64,000 nt of DNA from Phaeosaccion multiseriatum (lineage: Eukaryota > Ochrophyta, other classes), in contig OZ218951.1 of NCBI GenBank assembly GCA_965112735.1, positions 3,410,001-3,474,000 on the forward strand, in the 5' to 3' direction. Every line of letters begins with the position of its first letter. Positions within the stretch are counted from its first letter, which is position 1. Positions 50,893 to 64,000 of the stretch are shown here, piece by piece. The notes under the pieces were generated by a model. That model searched no databases, was not told where the DNA came from, and worked only from the letters and a program-made list of their open reading frames with translations. Made by a program: the position numbers and the translations under genes.

Positions 50893-51552
50893 TCATCGGA
50901 TGGGGGCTTTTGTGTAGCTGGAGAAGCCTCCTCTGCCCCCCCCCATCCCCTCGGGAAGGTGTATTCTGTGTGGGTCCGCGCCGCCCCCCTCTCTCCCTTC
51001 GGAGACGCCGCGCCTTTGCCGAACCTTGGGCACAAACGCTTTTGCCACCGGCTGTGTGGTAGTGGGGGCCGTGATTTGGTGTTAGGACAGTGAGTTGGTG
51101 TCAGGACGGTGCGTGGGTGTCAGGACAGAGAGTGAGTAAGTCAGTGACAGGATAGGGAGTGGGTGTCAGGACAGAGAGTGAGTAAGTCAGTGACAGGATA
51201 GGGAGTGGGTGTCAGGACAGAGAGTGAGTAAGTCAGTGACAGGATAGGGAGTGGGTGTCAGGACAGAGAGTGAGTAAGTCAGTGACAGGATAGGGAGTGG
51301 GTGTCAAGACAGAGAGTGAGTATGTCAGTGACAGGATAGGGAGTGGGTGTCAGGACAGAGAGTGAGTAAGTCAGTGTCAGGACGTGCCCACCCCGGCTGC
51401 TTACCATTCCAATGCCATAGGTGAGATTGAGGTTTCTCTTCTGACTCCATTTTGTTGAGTGCACCCCTCTTCCTTCTCCCCGCCTCGCGGCGTGGGGGTC
51501 GGCAGCTTCATTTACACGTTGTTGTTGTTGCCGTTGTTGCTGCTGCTGCTGC

Positions 51553-51633
<81 letters not shown>

Positions 51634-53740
51634 GTCGGGGGGGCTTGCGGCGCGATGACTGAGGGTGGCCTCGCCGGGGAGGGGGAGGAGGAGGAGGAGC
51701 CTTTGACGGGGATAATGTGCACGTCTGACTGCATGCCAGAGCCAGTGCGTGAGGGCCGTGCTAGCGCTGGAGGAGAGGGAGAGGAGGGGGGGGTGACTTG
51801 TCGAGAGGAGGAGGAGGAGGCGGAGGGGGCTGAGGCCGCTCTACCTCTGCAGCAGCCCACGCCGTGCAGGAGGCCAGGAGTGGCAGCGGCGGTTACTGCT
51901 GTATGAGGAATTGGTTCATGGGGTATGAGGAATTGGTTCATGGGGTATGAGGAATTGGTTCATGGGGTATGAGGAATTGGTTCATGGGGTATGGGACATG
52001 GGGCGTAGAGTTGGGGGAGAGAGGGAAAGGGGTCGGCAGTCAGTCAGTAGGGCGAGAGGCAGGAGGAGGAGAGCAGAGCAGAGCAGAGCAGAGCAGAGCA
52101 GCCTGAATGAGACTGCAGTGGGCTGCGTTGGCTGGGGCAGTGCTGATACTAGCAGCGCTAAGATGACCGCCCACCCTCTCCACCCACCCACGCACCCATC
52201 CACCCCGCTCATCCACCCACCCACCCATCCATCCACCCACCCACCCACCCATCCATCCACCCATCCACCCCACCCACCCATCCACCCATCCACCCATCCA
52301 CCCATCCACCCATCCACCCATCCACCCATCCACCCACCCACCCACCCACCCACCCTGCGCACCTGAGGCATCGCGGCGGCCCTGGTGGTTGTGGTGGTTG
52401 GCCATGGCCTTCGAGCCGTGACCATTCACCTTAATGCGCCCCCCCCCCACCCCTGTCCATCCCCTCGCATGATCGGAGGAGGGAGTGCTGGTGCTGCTGC
52501 TGGCCGTTGCTGAGGCTGGACAGAAGCTCCCACGCAGACCACATGAGCCCCTCCGCACCCTCCCTCCTCCTCCTCCTCCTCCTCCTCCTCCTCCTGCTGC
52601 TGGTGCTGGTGCTGCTGCTGCCCTGGTTCCGGACCCTGATCCGTGCGCCGCTGCTGCCCTGCTCATTGCTGCTACCGCTGCTGCGGCCATATCACCAACT
52701 GCTGCAGCTGCTGCTGCGGCGGTGGCGGAGGCCCTTTGAGCGGTGTGGCTGTGTGCCGCCGAAGCTCGTCCAATGGGCGCAGACTGCGGCCGCTTGGAAG
52801 GAGAAGCGTACGCCGAACAAGGAGTAGTACCATGGGGACCTCCCCCCCCTCCCCCTCCCCCTCCCACTCTCGACGCACTGGCCCCCACCCCTCCCCGCCG
52901 CTGTGCGCTGCTCGCCTCCTGCTGCCGTTCTCTCTCGTGAAAGGCCTCCGGACTACCGAAGGAACCGCTCCCCCTCCTCGTCCTCCTGCTGCTGTCCCTC
53001 CGCCCCTCCTCCCTCCTGGCCGCAGCAACGGTGCGCACCCCCAGTCGCACCAGCTCCTCGTCGTCCACTGCACGTGTTGGTACTCTCCTTCTGGCGACAA
53101 CGCAGCCCTCGTCTACCATCATCGTCCTCGTCGGCGAGTGCTGGGCAGAAGCGGGCCGTCGCTGCTCCTCACGCCCTCCCCGTCCTCCTCCTCCTCCTCC
53201 TCCTCCTCCTCCTCCTCCTCCTCCTCCTCCTCCTCCTCCTCCTCCTCCTCCTCCTCCTCCTCCTCCTCCTCCTCCTCCTCCTCCTCCTCCTCCTCCTCCT
53301 CCTCCTCCTCCTCCTCCTCCTCCTCCTCCTCCTCCTCCTCCTCCTCCTCCTCCTCCTCCTCCTCCTCCTCCTCCTCCTCCTCCTCTGTAGTCCCCCCTCC
53401 GTGTGACCTCTCTGCGATGCTCATGCCGCATGAGCTCAGAGCCGTCCTTGTCCATGCAATACACCTTACTCGTGGTCCGGACGGAGTGAACGGAGTGTTC
53501 CCTACGGGCCCTACTACTATCGCCCCCCCATGCGTCTTCAATGACCGCCGCTCCACGGCCCATACACACTCTCTCCGTCTCTCTCTCCCTCCCCCTGCGG
53601 CTGCTGCTGCTGCTGCTGCTGCTGCTGCAAGGGTGGGCTGTGGCCGGTCGCTGTCTCCCGTGCTGAGGCCGAGGCGGCGTCGTCGTTATCCTCTGTGATC
53701 CCCCTCTCTGCTCCTCGACCTCCTCCTCCTCCTCCTCCTG

Positions 53741-53776
<36 letters not shown>

Positions 53777-54318
53777 ATGGCGATGATGACGACGGTGATA
53801 GAGGGCCTCACTGCCTCCTACGTGGGTGCGACGATGTTGCGCGGAAGCCGGTCTTCTTCTTGCTCTTCCTCCTCCACCACCACCACTACCACCTCCTCCT
53901 CCTCCTCCTCTGGACCCATTGCTGCTCCGGCGCGACACAATATCTTTCGGATAAAGCAGCGCCGCGTATTCTCGCGCATATGACTCCCGCACCACTATCG
54001 GAGTACCGCTTGGTCTGCCACCAATGCCAGTGCCACCGGAGCAAGTGGAGGAGGAGGAGGAGGAGGAGGAGGGCCTCCCGGTGGGGGCGTTGTGACCATC
54101 TCTTCTGGGGTTTCCCTGCCCAACAAAGGTGTCCGCATGTGTGTGGCTGGAAGAGGAATGCTGTTCGAAAACATGGGCCGATGCCGGGCGTTTCCTCCTC
54201 CCCCCCATCACCACTGCTCTGGTGACCTCATAGAGCCTCTCTCCCTCCTTCGCAGGCACCGATCGAGCGGACCTGGGACCCGGTACCTCGCCATCGCCCC
54301 GCGGATGGCGATGGTAGA

Positions 54319-54360
<42 letters not shown>

Positions 54361-54825
54361 CTTCCTCTACCTCGGCTTGGGTGCTTCCGCCTCCGCTTGC
54401 TGCCCAAGCCTGAGAGAGAATGGACCCTGGCCGAGCGCCAGCAGCCGCCGGCCCAGACCTTGCCGGAGGAGCAGAGGAGGGACGCTTCACTCTCACTCCC
54501 CCGGTACTGCTGCTGCTCGATCGCGGAACTGCCAAAGGCGGCACCCTGCTGCGATGCTCCTTGGCCATGCTGCTCCTGTCCCTCCCCCCTCCACCCCTGC
54601 CGGTAGTAGCGCCTTGGTCGGCATCGTCCTCGTCGCTGTTATCGTCGAGGTCATACCCTTCTTCTTCTTCTTCTTCTTCATCGTCTTCCCCTTGCAATAC
54701 AACTCTTTTGGCGCTGAGCATTCGCTGCATGCTGGCATCTCCTCCCCCACCGGCCCCTTCTCCAGCACGGGTCCTGCTGCTCCTCCTCCTCTGTACCGTG
54801 CTGCGCTCGCTACTACGCTGGTCCC

Positions 54826-54856
<31 letters not shown>

Positions 54857-55239
54857 AAGCCGCCGAAGCCGCTGAAGCCGCTCCCTCTTCCACTCCTTCT
54901 CCCTCTCCATGGCCTTTATCCGGGCAATCCTCGAAGGCTGCAGGGGAGCCCCCGAGGTGCATGTTATGTCCGCCCTCACCATGAGCTCTCTCTCGTACTG
55001 TGCCGTGGTTTTACGCGTTAGCCGAGCCGTAGCTTGGGCTTGCTGCCGAGCGGCCAAGGAGCCTGCTCCAGCGGAAGCCGGACGGGCGCGATGAAACTCC
55101 TTGTTCTTCACTGTGCCCGTGCTACTGTCCACGTGAGGCACTTTTACGGTGGCCGACACTGGACGCTGACGTCGGGGGGCGACAGGAACCATGCTGGGGT
55201 CAGCAGGCCCTAGTTCTACGGCCATCCTTTTATTTACAC

Positions 55240-55290
<51 letters not shown>

Positions 55291-55636
55291 CCACAGTTTC
55301 AACTGCTGTTTCTTGATAGTAGGAATACGACTGCGTTAAATGGGCTGAGCGGGCACTTCGCGGGGTGCGTGGGCTGCTATTGCTTGTGTGCGAGTAGCAT
55401 GGGGCTTCATAGACATCCTCTACTTCCTCTTCATCATCCAAGTACTCTCCACGCTGTCCCCAGCCCGCGGTGTACACCTTATCCACTGCGCAGCCCTGCA
55501 GCTCAAAGTCTCTCCAACGCCCACCGTACTCGCCGTCGCCTCCTCGTCGCGGGCTTTGCTTGGGCGAGAACAGCTCTGTCGTCTCCCACGGCCCAAACTC
55601 CGAAGCCGCCATCGCCGGGGCATTTGGTGGACGCAT
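50893..55636 (-). CDS. Large disordered protein with repeated RPxSA motifs
   Basis: Three exons on the minus strand join in phase: 55636-52363, 51898-51405, 51051-50893 (about 1308 aa). Start ATG at 55636 ([20 protein letters not shown]); a second ATG 8 codons on is possible. The protein is Ser/Arg/Gln/Gly-rich, with poly-Gln blocks and a poly-Gly tract of roughly 70 residues coded by (GGA)n at 53180-53384. A short motif recurs: RPVSA, RPASA (several), RPSSA, RPATA, RPQSA, usually after Arg or Lys. Structured spots include [17 protein letters not shown] and [20 protein letters not shown] followed by [20 protein letters not shown]. The last exon ends [18 protein letters not shown]. RPxSA-type motifs are frequent in protist axonemal and microtubule proteins, so a cytoskeletal role is an inference. 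Start codons and splice sites fit by frame. Confidence 0.72.
51110..51380. repeat. 46-bp minisatellite in last intron of the RPxSA gene
   Basis: The unit, containing GGGTGTCAGGACAGAGAGTG, then AGTAAGTCAGTGACAGGATA and GGGAGT, repeats about six times with few changes. Confidence 0.92.
51538..51632 (-). repeat. (CAA/CAG)n coding poly-Gln
   Basis: A (GTT)n tract on the plus strand codes for about 33 Gln in exon 2 of the RPxSA gene. Confidence 0.95.
52170..52362 (-). repeat. (CCCA/TCCA)n at the start of RPxSA-gene intron 1
   Basis: On the minus strand (GGGTGGAT)n begins right at the donor CTCAG|GTGCGC (52362). It resembles the GGGT/GGAT array in OSCA-like intron 22. TCATGGGGTATGAGGAATTGG repeats four times at 51915-51990. 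Confidence 0.85.
53180..53384 (-). repeat. (GGA)n coding poly-Gly in the RPxSA gene
   Basis: About 205 bp of uninterrupted CTC on the plus strand. The gene frame reads Gly; the other two frames would read Glu or Arg. Confidence 0.95.
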
Positions 55637-56051
55637 AGTATCGTACGACCTATCTGTTTTTCATCGCCACAGCGCCATCCCAAAGACGTGCCAGCACCCC
55701 GGATGCTCCCACATGGGATCTACTGCTGTGCCTCCCACACTGGGATGAAAGAGAAAAGAGAAAACTTTGTAACGGGCTATGTGAACGTGTTGGTGATCCA
55801 TAGGCTGGTTCGGCCGGTATGTCCGCCGCCCTTTTTTTCCCTTTCCTCTCGACTGCTCTTCATCTTACTGTATAAAAATCCCTCTGAACTGATCTATTTC
55901 ACCATCTCTGAACTGATGTACTATCCTGGTCGAAGCAGTCCAACCCCTAACTTTCCCTTCAATCACTAGCTTTTCTCTCTGAGATTCGACTCCAAGGCTG
56001 TCTGCCCACTGGCTGGCAAGTGAAGAAGGTCAGCTAACTCAAGCTAACTGA
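55637..56051. other. Intergenic spacer, two minus-strand genes in tandem
   Basis: The 415 bp hold the promoter of the RPxSA gene and the 3' end of the LRRC9-like gene. CTGAACTGAT(C/G)TA direct repeats lie at 55885-55922. No gene seen. Confidence 0.55.

Positions 56052-64000
<7,949 letters not shown>

Noticed and set aside
50485-51093. 202-aa plus-strand frame with Asp-Pro repeats
   Set aside because: It comes from the CCTGAC hexamer array and overlaps the last exon of the RPxSA gene on the minus strand.
52643-53698. Plus-strand poly-Ser/poly-Leu/poly-Pro frames over (CTC)n
   Set aside because: They lie antisense to the RPxSA gene, whose 1091-codon exon explains the open frame.

Overview
The window is nuclear DNA of a eukaryote, most likely a photosynthetic, flagellate-lineage stramenopile (heterokont) alga. 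Genes are split by GT-AG introns that keep phase across up to 23 exons, coding and intergenic DNA is GC-rich, and di-, tri- and tetranucleotide repeats fill introns and even exons. The plastid-lineage clue is the thioredoxin at 45112-46435: its N-terminus looks like a signal peptide followed by a cleavage site with Phe at +1 (GRA|FTP), the bipartite targeting signal of red-lineage secondary plastids. Species cannot be named from sequence alone. I see no transposase, reverse transcriptase, tRNA, rRNA or CRISPR.

Layout: (1) 1-986, minus, 3' end of an unrecognised gene, divergent from (2) 1207-7765, plus, a protein kinase-PH-SAM-PX fusion. (3) 8461-10794, minus, coiled-coil protein. (4) 11062-14073, minus, single-exon CHASE hybrid histidine kinase, divergent from (5) 14230-17168, plus, SEP/UBX protein resembling UBXN11. 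(6) 17570-18707 or beyond, minus, unresolved gene. (7) 19828-35514, plus, 23-exon OSCA/TMEM63-type channel-like protein (about 2194 aa). (8) 35858-39241, plus, leucine-rich-repeat protein resembling XRRA1. (9) 40253-41500, minus, mitochondrial ribosomal protein mL40, divergent from (10) 41658-43852, plus, TXNDC15-like membrane thioredoxin-fold protein. (11) 45112-46435, minus, plastid-type thioredoxin, divergent from (12) 46666-48360, plus, protein with a ubiquitin-interacting motif. (13) 50893-55636, minus, large disordered protein with repeated RPxSA motifs. (14) 56052 to beyond 64000, minus, C-terminal part of an LRRC9-like leucine-rich-repeat protein.

Gene starts sit close together (divergent ATGs 157-231 bp apart) while introns are swollen by repeats. 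Several genes (TXNDC15-like, LRRC9-like, XRRA1-like, UBXN11-like, possibly the RPxSA protein) belong to families linked to cilia or the cytoskeleton, and kinase, histidine kinase and OSCA-like channel suggest sensing and signalling; there is no operon-like joint function.

The most unusual signal is not a gene: a 15-18 nt word (CTGTATCACCAACTGCAG and variants) recurs through the window. In introns it lies in the sense direction, often at the 3' splice site; in exons I found it only in the reverse-complement direction, joined to CAG repeats. A second word (CCATCCACTGCCATCC), a 17-bp minisatellite with a telomere-like core, duplicated splice-donor segments, and a diverged 300-bp dispersed duplication also merit checking. 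All exon coordinates are hand-derived from splice signals and reading-frame continuity.
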